A stretch of DNA of 19,389 bases from JAWXVD01 sp044425705. Lineage in GTDB: Bacteria > Bacillota > Clostridia > Lachnospirales > Lachnospiraceae. Made by a program: the position numbers and the translations under genes. Shown piece after piece: positions 1 to 6,668 of this stretch (positions are counted from its first letter, which is position 1; each line of letters begins with the position of its first letter). The notes under the pieces are model-generated. The model saw only the letters and a list, made by a program, of their open reading frames with translations. It made no database searches and was not told where the DNA came from. Location: the NCBI GenBank assembly GCA_044425705.1, contig JAWXVD010000062.1:1-19389 (forward strand), written 5' to 3'.

Positions 1-404
1 CAGATATTCCTTTTGAAGAAAAAGAGGAATTTGCAGTGGTTTGCAAAGCATATGAGCTAGATTTTATTTCTTTGATTGCTCCAACTTCTCATGAAAGAGT
101 AAAAATGATTGCTGAAAGTGCAGAAGGTTTTGTGTATTGCGTGTCTTCCCTAGGGGTCACAGGTGTAAGAAGTGAAATTACAACAGATATCGGAGCCATG
201 GTAAATTTGGTGAAAAACACAAAAGAAATTCCTTGTGCAGTGGGATTTGGAATCTCAACTCCAGAACAGGCAAAAAAAATGGTACAATATGCAGATGGTG
301 TAATTGTTGGCTCTGCCATCGTGAAATTATGTGATAAATATGGAGAGGATTGTGTGTCTTATATTGGGGAATATGTGAAAGACATGAAAGAGGCTATTTT
401 GTAA
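1..404 (+). CDS. trpA: Tryptophan synthase alpha chain, 3' part only
   Basis: The alpha subunit splits indole-3-glycerol phosphate into indole and glyceraldehyde-3-phosphate and passes indole to TrpB, the last step of tryptophan synthesis in the cytoplasm. The frame is already open at base 3 and reads DIPFEEKEEF before the GTG at 36, so the gene enters from the left edge and that GTG is internal. About 134 C-terminal residues are visible of a usual ~260. Family landmarks present are the IAPTS segment, SSLGVTG, the phosphate-binding GFGIS loop and VIVGSAIV near the end. The stop is TAA at 402-404. It is probably the last gene of a trp operon, because what follows is a palindromic element and an unrelated toxin-antitoxin pair. 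Nothing in the visible part looks broken. Confidence 0.95.
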   Translation, partial: DIPFEEKEEFAVVCKAYELDFISLIAPTSHERVKMIAESAEGFVYCVSSLGVTGVRSEITTDIGAMVNLVKNTKEIPCAVGFGISTPEQAKKMVQYADGVIVGSAIVKLCDKYGEDCVSYIGEYVKDMKEAIL

Positions 405-436
405 TGGTAAGAAGAATGATGAAAAGTAATGGTATA

Positions 437-598
437 GTTACTGTTCACACAGTACTATGCATTTACTGCATAGTACGTATGAAAATGATGAATTAGTACA
501 TGTACTGTTCAACATTGAACAGTACATGTAAAATCCCATTGCCGTAGGCAATTTAAAATGGATTTTTGTATCGTTACAGGTCACGTGTGAACTGTAAC
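437..598. repeat. Multi-hairpin palindromic intergenic element
   Basis: Outer arms gttactgttcacac (437-450) and gtgtgaactgtaac (585-598) are inverted copies matching at 13 of 14 positions. Inside are a 10-bp perfect stem with a 5-nt loop (452-461/467-476), a 16-bp perfect stem with only 2 nt between arms (497-512/515-530), and a weaker hairpin around attgcc-gta-ggcaat (538-552) with outer pairing 531-536/560-565. The right end, 573-598, is itself a near-palindrome with two mismatched pairs. The whole could fold as a branched, cloverleaf-like structure. No ORF fits it. It lies between trpA and hicAB and may be a non-autonomous palindromic repeat (MITE- or REP-like) or a structured RNA. Its copy number in the genome cannot be seen here. 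Confidence 0.7.
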
Positions 599-637
599 AT
601 GGTATATAATTCTTTGTCACAGAACTCATAAAAATCA

Positions 638-675
638 TTGACATAATAGTACTACATATAGTACTATTATGTCAA
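638..675 (+). promoter_or_regulatory. hicAB promoter overlapped by a perfect 16-bp inverted repeat (candidate HicB operator)
   Basis: Arms 638-653 and 660-675 are exact reverse complements with a 6-nt spacer. The left arm starts with a consensus -35 box, TTGACA (638-643); TACTAT (662-667), 18 nt further on, is a plausible -10. The hicA ribosome-binding region follows directly and the ATG is at 692. HicB antitoxins with a ribbon-helix-helix tail usually repress their own promoter, so this symmetrical site is the natural operator candidate. Protein binding itself is inferred. Confidence 0.65.
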
Positions 676-691
676 GAGAGGCGGTGATAAG

Positions 692-919
692 ATGCCGAGT
701 GTGAATAAGATAATCGAAAAAATGAAAAGACAGGCAAATGGAATACGTGCAGACGAAGCAGATAAAGTGTTAAATGCTTATGGTTACCAAGGAGTGAGGC
801 AGAAAGGGAGTCATAAACATTATTTAAACAAAACAACAGGAGATTTAATAACTATTAAACAAGATAATCCATTAAAAAAAGTTTATATAGTAGATATTCT
901 TGCTAGAATAGGGGAGTAA
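692..919 (+). CDS. hicA: HicA-family mRNA interferase toxin
   Basis: HicA toxins are small double-stranded-RNA-binding-fold proteins that cleave mRNA and stop growth until neutralised by HicB. This 75-residue protein carries the family core: GVRQKGSHKHYLN at about residues 34-46, with His41 in the GSH motif as the likely catalytic residue, followed by the beta strand around LITIKQDN and a C-terminal helix YIVDILARI. It is somewhat longer than the shortest family members (about 60 residues) because of an N-terminal helix. The ATG is preceded by a purine-rich agagaggcgg region next to the operator palindrome. The antitoxin gene lies 119 bp downstream on the same strand. Family assignment is firm; toxicity is assumed from the family. 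Confidence 0.88.
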   Translation: MPSVNKIIEKMKRQANGIRADEADKVLNAYGYQGVRQKGSHKHYLNKTTGDLITIKQDNPLKKVYIVDILARIGE

Positions 920-1038
920 ACATCACTCGCTGGATATAATATAAATGTGGTTAAGATAAAATAAATAAATTAATTAAACAAATAAAAGAAAAGAGTGAAC
1001 AAATGAAAGAAGAAGGAAAATATGGAAGGAGTAATAAA

Positions 1039-1383
1039 ATGGAATTAAAAGACTATATGAAACTGCCATACACGAGATTAGTACAAGAAATTAATGATGA
1101 GAGTGAACATTATTTTTATGGAAAAATATTAGAGCTGGACGGCTGTCAAAGTACAGCAGATTCTTTAGAAGAATTATATGCAGGTTTAAACGAAGCAATG
1201 GAAGGGTATATTGAAGTAAAATTAGAGAATGAATTGGAAATACCGATACCAGAGCAAACTGAGGGATATAGTGGAAGATTTAATTTAAGATTACCAAAAT
1301 CATTACACAAAAGATTATCAATAGAAGCAGAAAAAGAAGGAATAAGTCTTAATACATTAGCGCTTTATAAATTAGCGCGATAA
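1039..1383 (+). CDS. hicB: HicB-family antitoxin with C-terminal DNA-binding domain
   Basis: This protein should bind and block HicA and repress the operon. Residues ~1-60 show the degenerate RNase-H-like HicB fold (YFYGKILELDGCQSTADSLEELYAGLNEAMEGY), and the last ~38 residues (GRFNLRLPKSLHKRLSIEAE onward) form a ribbon-helix-helix domain. An earlier in-frame ATG exists at 1003, but ATG 1039 is preferred because ggaagga (1024-1030) sits 8 nt upstream and because the HicB fold starts right there; this gives 114 residues. The 119-bp gap after hicA is longer than the short gaps or overlaps usual for these pairs and contains AT-rich sequence with no ORF. A strong hairpin terminator follows. Confidence 0.85.
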   Translation: MELKDYMKLPYTRLVQEINDESEHYFYGKILELDGCQSTADSLEELYAGLNEAMEGYIEVKLENELEIPIPEQTEGYSGRFNLRLPKSLHKRLSIEAEKEGISLNTLALYKLAR

Positions 1384-1390
1384 AAGGTGT

Positions 1391-1442
1391 AAAAAAGTTA
1401 CGATAAAGTGCAAAAATAATTGCAAATTATCGTAACTTTTTT
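1391..1442. terminator. Bidirectional intrinsic terminator between hicB and the alpha-galactosidase gene
   Basis: A 16-bp perfect stem (1391-1406 with 1427-1442) encloses a 20-nt loop containing a weaker ttgca/tgcaa pairing. One side ends in a T run (1437-1443) and the other begins with an A run (1391-1396), so it offers a U tract to transcripts from either direction. It lies between convergent genes. The 90 bp from there to the alpha-galactosidase stop hold nothing recognisable. Confidence 0.85.
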
Positions 1443-1532
1443 TATGCCTTTTCATAGAGAAACATGCAGTAATAATTGCCTATGCTACAATACAGAAGAT
1501 ACTTAATGGATTAAGCAATAAGCGTAAGTATA

Positions 1533-3728
1533 CTATGATGAAATTTTTGCGTAACGTTTTACGATACTTTGGAAATCACCATCTGGGAATTGATGTTGAA
1601 TACCCATATACATCAATTGTGAACCATAAAATTGTTCCTTTGTTTCTAAATCTTCATAAATAGAATGTGCTTCCAGTCCTTGTAATTTTAAATAGCCAGT
1701 AGCATAAAATGGAGTATTTAATATACGAGTAAAGCATATAATTGCCTCTGATTTGTCTTTTGCAACGATTTCCCATGCACATGTGTTCTCTTCAAAAGGA
1801 GAGCGTAAACGATAAAAATCACCAGTGTGCATTAATTCGCGAACTTCTTTACAAATCTTAATTTGTTCAGTCATATCAGCAAAATCTTCATCGGATACTT
1901 GTGTAATGTCTAATTCATATCCAAAGTTTCCTGAAAGTGCGATGGCAAAACGTGTAGAAAGCGGTGTCACACGGCTAGTAATATGGTTTGGAACAGTGGT
2001 AACGTGAGCACCCATGGTAGAAAGAGGATAACACATAGAAGTACCATATTGTATATAAGAACGTTCTATGGCATCGGTATCATCGCTGCACCAAGTTTGT
2101 GGCATATAATGGAGCATACCGCTGTCATAACGGCCACCTCCACCGCTACAACTTTCAAATAAAACATGTGGGAAACTTGAAGTAATGGTTTCTAGTACAT
2201 GGTATAAACCTAAAATATATTTGTGGTTATAGCCTTTATAAGGCATGTCAGCAATGTGACGATTCATATCCCATTTCACATAGGAAATATTAGCACTAGA
2301 CAAAATGTCAGAAACAGATTTTATAATATAATCACAAACAGCAGGGTTTGCTAAATCTAAAACAAGTTGCGATCTTGACAAAGTAGGTTGATATCCTGGG
2401 GTAGTAATCGCCCAATCAGGATGTGCACGATATAAATCAGAATCAGGATTCACCATTTCAGGTTCAAACCAAAGACCAAATTCCATGCCTAGTTGGTTAA
2501 TACGGTCAGCAAGTCCAGCAATTCCAGATGGTAATTTTGTTTTATGTACATACCAGTCGCCCAAAGAACAATTATCAATATCTCGCTTTCCGAACCAGCC
2601 ATCATCCAATACCATCAACTCAATGCCAGCTTTTTGAGCTTTACTAGCAATGTTCATAATTTTTTCTTCATCGAAATCAAAGTAAGTAGCTTCCCAGTTA
2701 TTGATAAGAATAGGACGCTTTTTGTGTTTGTATTCACCACGTACAAGATGTTCACGAATGGCATCATGGTAAATGCGACTCATATCCCCTAATCCATCAG
2801 CAGAATAGCAAAGCACACATTCTGGTGTTTGGAAAGAATCGTTTGGTTCTAATTCCCATTTGAATTGGAATGGATTCACGCCCATTACAAGACGAGCATT
2901 ATCATACATATCTACTTCTAAAGTAGTGCTATGATTTCCGCTATATACTAAGTTAAATCCCCATACTTCGCCAGAAGTTTCAGTAGTGTCTTTATCACAT
3001 ACAGCCACAAAAGGATTCATTTGATGACTACTGCCACCTCTGTTAGACTGGACTTCGAATTTTCCTTTGGTTAATGGTTTTCTGGCAAGATGTCTTTCTC
3101 TTGCCCAAGAACCTTCCAAATATAATACATCAAAATTATTTCGATTAAAATCCATACAGACTGAGTGCGCCATGTCAATGGTAAAAGCAGAGTCAGAATT
3201 GTTGATAATTTTATTGCTGCGACAAATCACATCACTATCTTGAAAAATACTATAAGATAGCTCTATGGCTATATGTGAAATATCATCTACTAAAGTAATG
3301 CACAATGTTTCAACATCATTATTTTCATCATACATAGAAGGAAGACCTTTGAGAGCTGGTTTTCCCATTACTATCTCATGAGAATGATAACGAAAATCTG
3401 TAATTAAAGTACCATCTTGGCGCTCTACTTGGAAAGCAGGTGCCCTTAAATCAATATGCCCATAAGTAGGGTACTCCATGGGTTGTGGATCAAGAGTCAT
3501 TACCTGTGAGTCAAAAGTATCGGCATTAGAAAGCTCCAGATGTGAACATTCATTAAAGCACCAGCCATTTCCTGTATTAGGAAGAGGTTTTGTAAGAAGT
3601 CCATCTAATTTTTTACCATAATAGGTATGATAAAGTCTATTGGCTTTATCCACAAGCATGATATAGCTTGTATTATTTGTGTGTAAAATAAAAGTGTTGT
3701 TTTGAAATTGAATCATATTAATAACCAT
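1533..3728 (-). CDS. GH36 alpha-galactosidase, cytoplasmic
   Basis: GH36 enzymes remove terminal alpha-1,6- or alpha-1,3-linked galactose (raffinose, melibiose, galactomannan, mucin or blood-group-B glycans) with retention of configuration. The 731 residues are full family length: an N-terminal beta-sandwich (about 1-320), a catalytic barrel and a C-terminal beta domain. Visible motifs are LDDGWFGKR (~374-382), GLWFEPEMVNPDS (~418-430), KWDMNR with nucleophile Asp487, CSGGGGRYD (~527-535) and WCSDDTDA (~546-553), which contains the acid/base Asp. There is no signal peptide, so it acts on imported sugars. A second in-frame ATG lies four codons downstream (3716) and could be the true start, because the only purine-rich stretch sits very close to the first ATG. 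No transporter or regulator adjoins it, so its substrate supply must come from elsewhere. Confidence 0.93.
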   Translation of the reverse strand: MVINMIQFQNNTFILHTNNTSYIMLVDKANRLYHTYYGKKLDGLLTKPLPNTGNGWCFNECSHLELSNADTFDSQVMTLDPQPMEYPTYGHIDLRAPAFQVERQDGTLITDFRYHSHEIVMGKPALKGLPSMYDENNDVETLCITLVDDISHIAIELSYSIFQDSDVICRSNKIINNSDSAFTIDMAHSVCMDFNRNNFDVLYLEGSWARERHLARKPLTKGKFEVQSNRGGSSHQMNPFVAVCDKDTTETSGEVWGFNLVYSGNHSTTLEVDMYDNARLVMGVNPFQFKWELEPNDSFQTPECVLCYSADGLGDMSRIYHDAIREHLVRGEYKHKKRPILINNWEATYFDFDEEKIMNIASKAQKAGIELMVLDDGWFGKRDIDNCSLGDWYVHKTKLPSGIAGLADRINQLGMEFGLWFEPEMVNPDSDLYRAHPDWAITTPGYQPTLSRSQLVLDLANPAVCDYIIKSVSDILSSANISYVKWDMNRHIADMPYKGYNHKYILGLYHVLETITSSFPHVLFESCSGGGGRYDSGMLHYMPQTWCSDDTDAIERSYIQYGTSMCYPLSTMGAHVTTVPNHITSRVTPLSTRFAIALSGNFGYELDITQVSDEDFADMTEQIKICKEVRELMHTGDFYRLRSPFEENTCAWEIVAKDKSEAIICFTRILNTPFYATGYLKLQGLEAHSIYEDLETKEQFYGSQLMYMGIQHQFPDGDFQSIVKRYAKISS

Positions 3729-3741
3729 ACCTTTCTTTCAG

Positions 3742-3769
3742 TAGTGTGAAAAATCTTATTCTCACACTA
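3742..3769 (-). promoter_or_regulatory. Inverted repeat upstream of the alpha-galactosidase gene
   Basis: tagtgtga (3742-3749) and tcacacta (3762-3769) are exact reverse complements separated by 12 nt, starting 14 bp upstream of the gene. The position fits either an operator for an unlinked repressor or a 5'-UTR hairpin. I found no convincing -35/-10 pair on this strand nearby, so the promoter is not placed. Confidence 0.4.
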
Positions 3770-3965
3770 TTTTTCAGTCTAAAGTAAAATTTCTAAATAT
3801 AAGGATGATTCATTTGTTGATTTCACATCCTAAAAGTATGTTAATTGTATAGGTTTTTTTTGTGTTTGACAAGTGAGGAAAAGGGAAAAATAGTTTTCTA
3901 TAAGGAATAATTTGAAAGGATAAAAATTAGCTATGATGTGAGTTTCTTGAACTAGTTCATAAATA

Positions 3966-3997
3966 GTTACATTTTACGGCTTGTAGTGAAATGTAAC
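3966..3997. repeat. Hairpin with gttac...gtaac ends
   Basis: gttacattttac (3966-3977) pairs with gtgaaatgtaac (3986-3997) except for one T-G position, leaving an 8-nt loop. The gttac/gtaac tips resemble those of the element at 437-598. It sits just before an ATPase gene scrap. No T tract follows, so it is not an obvious terminator. Confidence 0.45.
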
Positions 3998-4034
3998 CAT
4001 ATAGTAAGTAGATGGTTTATCTCTCAAAAATTTG
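3996..4034 (-). pseudogene. Short scrap of an ATPase-DUF234 gene (codons ~41-51)
   Basis: Read on the minus strand this segment gives FLRDKPSTYYM, against FLRNKPSAYYM at residues 41-51 of the intact ATPase encoded at 12280-13680; at the DNA level only a few bases differ from about 13531-13567. Similarity stops on both sides. It is the leftmost piece of what appears to be a third ATPase copy. The rest of 3770-4278 is AT-rich, without an ORF or another recognisable feature. Confidence 0.65.
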
Positions 4035-4278
4035 TCTTGAAAACACATATATAGCGTGCTATTGATATAATCAAGCAGAAAGTTCTCTTGTAATTCTATA
4101 TCATGTAAAAAATCAATTCTATTATCAATTCAGAACAATTCGTGCTTACAATTACAAAAAATACAGGAAGTACGAAAAGTTAGTAGATTTTAATACTTAG
4201 TGTCAGTGGTTTTATTTTTAATGAAGAAGTAGAATCATCAGGTCGAAGGATGAAAAAATTTTATCTGTAACATCTGTG

Positions 4279-4890
4279 ATTTTAACCTTCCAAGCAAATG
4301 AAATCACTGGACTAAATATTAAATGGGTAGTAGAAGAAAAGAGATTCGCGTATTTCCGAAAATGACTTACAGAAAAAGGAAATATGTGATAAAAAAGAAA
4401 GAAACCATGGGATGGACCACGATCTTTATTAGATATGATGGAAACCGTACCAAAGGGAATGAGGAAGTTTGTATCGGATTATAAAATGAATCTAGTAGAA
4501 ATAGTAGAAGAAAATACAGATTTATTTCAAAATGAAGATGTGAAATTATTATTTGCATATTCACAAGCATTTTTGAAAAAGGATAAAGAGGCAGTAGAAC
4601 AGTTAAATAGTAGATATGAAATCAAAAAAGATGTTGTATATATGATAGCCAAAGTGACGGATGCTATATCATTATTTAATAAATTAAAGGTGAAAGAGAG
4701 GGAAGAGAATATGTGTGAATATTTGCAAGAAATTTGGAATGATGGATTATCAATTGGAGAAGCAAGAGGAGCACATGGTATGGTTAAGATTATGAAAAGT
4801 TTTTGTGTGCCACCAGAAGAGATGATTGGTAGGTTGATGGAGGAATTGAAGTTGGAGAGGGTGGAAGCTGAGAAGTATGTACAGGGATGA
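4279..4890 (+). pseudogene. Rpn/PD-(D/E)XK-family transposase, decayed copy 1 (C-terminal half)
   Basis: Rpn-type proteins are recombination-promoting nucleases or putative transposases with an N-terminal PD-(D/E)XK nuclease domain. Here only the C-terminal half reads well: PWDGPRSLLDMMETVP from about 4405, then NLVEIVEENTDLF and so on to a stop at 4888-4890, ending in a charged tail (MEELKLERVEAEKYV). The PWDGPRSL start of this region is characteristic. One frame can be followed from 4279, but TGA at 4363, TGA at 4387 and TAA at 4390 break it, and the nuclease domain is missing. The open stretch from ATG 4435 (151 codons) is therefore a remnant, not a functional gene. It converges with the truncated ATPase gene, with a perfect palindrome between them. 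Confidence 0.75.
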
Positions 4891-4904
4891 AAACATAGTT
4901 GCTG

Positions 4905-4926
4905 AGGGTGAAAATATTTTCACCCT
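4905..4926. terminator. Perfect 22-bp palindrome between convergent genes, left copy
   Basis: agggtgaaaat (4905-4915) is followed immediately by its reverse complement (4916-4926). It ends one base before the stop codon of the minus-strand ATPase remnant and lies 14 bp after the Rpn stop. The position suits a shared bidirectional terminator, although there is no long T run. The same palindrome is at 12258-12279. Confidence 0.5.
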
Positions 4927-5429
4927 TTACATCTTCCACATTTCTTCATAAGAAACTAATACTACATTGTCTAGCTCTTTTGCCTTTATTTTTGCATGTT
5001 CGGTAAATCCACTTTTGGAGAATACATAAAAATATTTTTGTGGATAAAAAAAGAGATTTCCACGTTGCACCAATGTTTCGATAACATCACTGTCTTGCAT
5101 TTCATTTCTCCATTTGCATTCGCAAAGGAGCGCTTGATTTTCATTTACAGACATAATGTCAATTTCTTCTTGTCGTTTTTCTTGTTTATTCTTACCCCAC
5201 CATCGCCCTACATTTCCAAGGACAAAAGGAAGTGTTTCAAATACCTCAGGTAAATATAAGTATTGGATACACATTTCTTCAAAAACAAGTCCCATAAAAT
5301 GATTCAAATAGGGTTTTACCTGTGAAGTGTATACTTGTGTTCCCATACCCCTTACAATACTACTAGCATTGGGGCGAACAAACCGATACCAAAATAAAAA
5401 CATGCTGTCTTGGAGACGATAAATAGTTT
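4927..5429 (-). pseudogene. ATPase-DUF234 gene copy 1, truncated to its nuclease-like C-terminus
   Basis: From the codon for Met309 (5401-5403) to the stop, the 158 residues are identical to the C-terminus of the intact protein at 12280-13680. Similarity continues to 5429 (TIYRLQDS), where a TAA replaces a Lys codon. The Walker A/B ATPase core (~300 residues) is absent. What remains is the DUF234-type domain with EEIDIM and ECKW, the D...ExK pattern of PD-(D/E)XK nucleases. There is no ribosome-binding site before Met309, so expression is doubtful. The bases beyond the break, tttattcactt (5427-5437), read like a scrap of the gene's 5' end (codons ~11-15), suggesting an internal deletion rather than simple end loss. 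The araC stop lies 15 bp away. Confidence 0.85.
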
Positions 5430-5444
5430 ATTCACTTATTGTTC

Positions 5445-6356
5445 TCATAAGTCAGCTAAGTCATTGCCTCCTTCTAATCGGTATTGATTAGGGGTGATTA
5501 AATAAAATTTTCGAAATTGTTTGGCAAAATAAGACGGTGAAGAAAACCCAACCATATAGGAAATATCGGTCACCGAATGGGTGGAATTGAGAAGCAATTC
5601 ACAGGCATGTTGCAAGCGAACGGATGTAATCAATTGTACGGGTGTCATGTGATACTGCTTTTTGATGCAACGAATGACATGGGTCGGGTGGCAGTTTCCT
5701 GCGGAAGCCAAATTGTCCAAATCTATTTTTTCGTTATAGTTCAACTCGATATACTGCATGAGGGTAAAACAAATGTTACTCATGAGCTTTTGCTCTGGTG
5801 TTACACAGATGATTTGAAATATTTTCATCAGTAATTCTTGTTGTTGAAACGGATTGGTCGTCGGTTGTATGCGATGGGTTGCACGCACAAAACGGTTGAT
5901 AGTCATGTATTCTAGTGGGCTCATCAGCTTGACCAACATGTCGGTCATCTCTTTGGAAAACTTTTGTATCAGTGGTATGGACAGCACTTCTTCAACCACA
6001 CTGTCGGTGCGTTTTCGATAGTCAACTAAACGAGTTTCTGGTTTGCTCGCAAGGATATATTCATTTGCAGTTTTAAAATGAAGCCAATGAAACTCGGTGG
6101 TTTCCGCACAAATTTTAGCTCCATGATGTTTGGTGTGGGGTGGAATAATGAGCATGCTACCTGCTGATAAAGTATGTTGTGTATTGCCAACATGCACGTA
6201 TAACGTGCCTTGTGTCACAAGAATCATATCAAATAGATTAATCCCAACTGGACGCATTCCGTGCATATCGCCCGCACGATACAGTGCTTTGCCTGCGGTC
6301 ACAAAATAAGGGAATGGTGGTGTATTAATATTTAGCATATTTTTATTCGACATCAT
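5445..6356 (-). CDS. AraC-family transcriptional regulator with cupin sensor domain
   Basis: Probable local activator of the divergent transport/GH127 operon. Residues ~20-100 form a cupin-type sugar-sensing domain (VTQGTLYVHVG, GSMLIIPPHTKHH). The C-terminal ~100 residues contain two helix-turn-helix units: about 212-236 (LDNLASAGNCHPTHVIRCIK) and about 262-283 (VTDISYMVGFSSPSYFAKQF), the second being the AraC/XylS signature. Length 303 is typical. Two adjacent ATGs are possible: AGGAGG (6361-6366) is only 4 nt from the first but 7 nt from the second (6353), so the second is a slightly better start. Its 312-bp intergenic region with the next operon contains its promoter and paired direct repeats that could be its binding sites. 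Confidence 0.9.
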   Translation of the reverse strand: MMSNKNMLNINTPPFPYFVTAGKALYRAGDMHGMRPVGINLFDMILVTQGTLYVHVGNTQHTLSAGSMLIIPPHTKHHGAKICAETTEFHWLHFKTANEYILASKPETRLVDYRKRTDSVVEEVLSIPLIQKFSKEMTDMLVKLMSPLEYMTINRFVRATHRIQPTTNPFQQQELLMKIFQIICVTPEQKLMSNICFTLMQYIELNYNEKIDLDNLASAGNCHPTHVIRCIKKQYHMTPVQLITSVRLQHACELLLNSTHSVTDISYMVGFSSPSYFAKQFRKFYLITPNQYRLEGGNDLADL

Positions 6357-6377
6357 GATTCCTCCTGTGCTAATTTT

Positions 6378-6406
6378 GTTATACTAATTTTACAATAAAA
6401 TAGCAA
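6378..6406 (-). promoter_or_regulatory. Candidate araC promoter
   Basis: On the minus strand TTGCTA (6401-6406) and TATAAC (6378-6383) are separated by exactly 17 nt, giving a reasonable sigma-70-type promoter about 20 bp upstream of the gene's start. Two ctaatttt words (6370-6377 and 6384-6391) flank the -10 box and might be part of an autoregulatory site. Confidence 0.5.
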
Positions 6407-6464
6407 TAACTTCAACAGATACTAGTGTTTTTTGACAAATAAAATTATGAATTTAAAAAATAAA

Positions 6465-6552
6465 ATGCTAATATTTTACTTTTTATGATGCTAATATTAT
6501 GTTATTAAGTGTGCATAAACTCGTTTTGTTTTGCAATTTTACCCGTTATAAT
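6465..6552 (+). promoter_or_regulatory. Candidate activator sites and -10 box for the transport/GH127 operon
   Basis: atgctaatatt occurs twice in the same orientation (6465-6475 and 6488-6498), 23 bp apart start to start, about two helical turns, as for AraC-type half sites. Downstream is a perfect TATAAT (6547-6552) without a good -35 box, as expected for an activator-dependent promoter. The resulting leader would be about 110 nt long. A TTGACA at 6432-6437 has no -10 at the right distance. The rest of 6357-6668 shows no ORF or other structure. Confidence 0.45.
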
Positions 6553-6668
6553 GGTGATAACACTAATGATAAGGCAAAGGTGCATAAAAAATAACAGGTT
6601 ACATCAAATATTTTGGTTAGTTCTTATGTATAACGTTGCCTATATTTTAAGAAAAGGAGTATACTTTC

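Larger units (their letters stand above)
4502..5429. repeat. Long direct repeat, left copy (928 bp)
   Basis: This segment matches 11855-12782 at a constant offset of 7,353 bp with no indels. By eye I count about six substitutions, four of them in the last ~100 bp. It covers the end of Rpn remnant 1 and the last ~165 codons of ATPase copy 1. A looser 54-bp match continues to the left (4287-4340 with 11814-11867, four mismatches) after a 174-bp segment absent from the right copy. Confidence 0.95.

Noticed and set aside
36..404. GTG at 36 as the start of a complete small gene
   Set aside because: The frame is open to the left edge and encodes trpA-like residues before that codon, so it is an internal Val of a partial trpA.
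437..675. CRISPR array or tRNA in the hairpin-rich region
   Set aside because: There are no regularly spaced identical repeats, and the fold lacks tRNA features such as the T-loop consensus and acceptor stem.
1003..1038. Longer hicB starting at ATG 1003
   Set aside because: The extension is poly-charged and unlike HicB; ATG 1039 has a good ribosome-binding site and matches the domain start.
4502..5429. Direct repeats as copies of a classical insertion sequence
   Set aside because: No DDE transposase, no terminal inverted repeats at the ends and no matching target duplications directly at the 928-bp boundaries; they are copies of decayed Rpn and ATPase genes.
6432..6437. TTGACA as -35 of the transport operon promoter
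   Set aside because: No -10-like hexamer occurs 16-18 nt downstream; the only TATAAT is more than 100 bp away.
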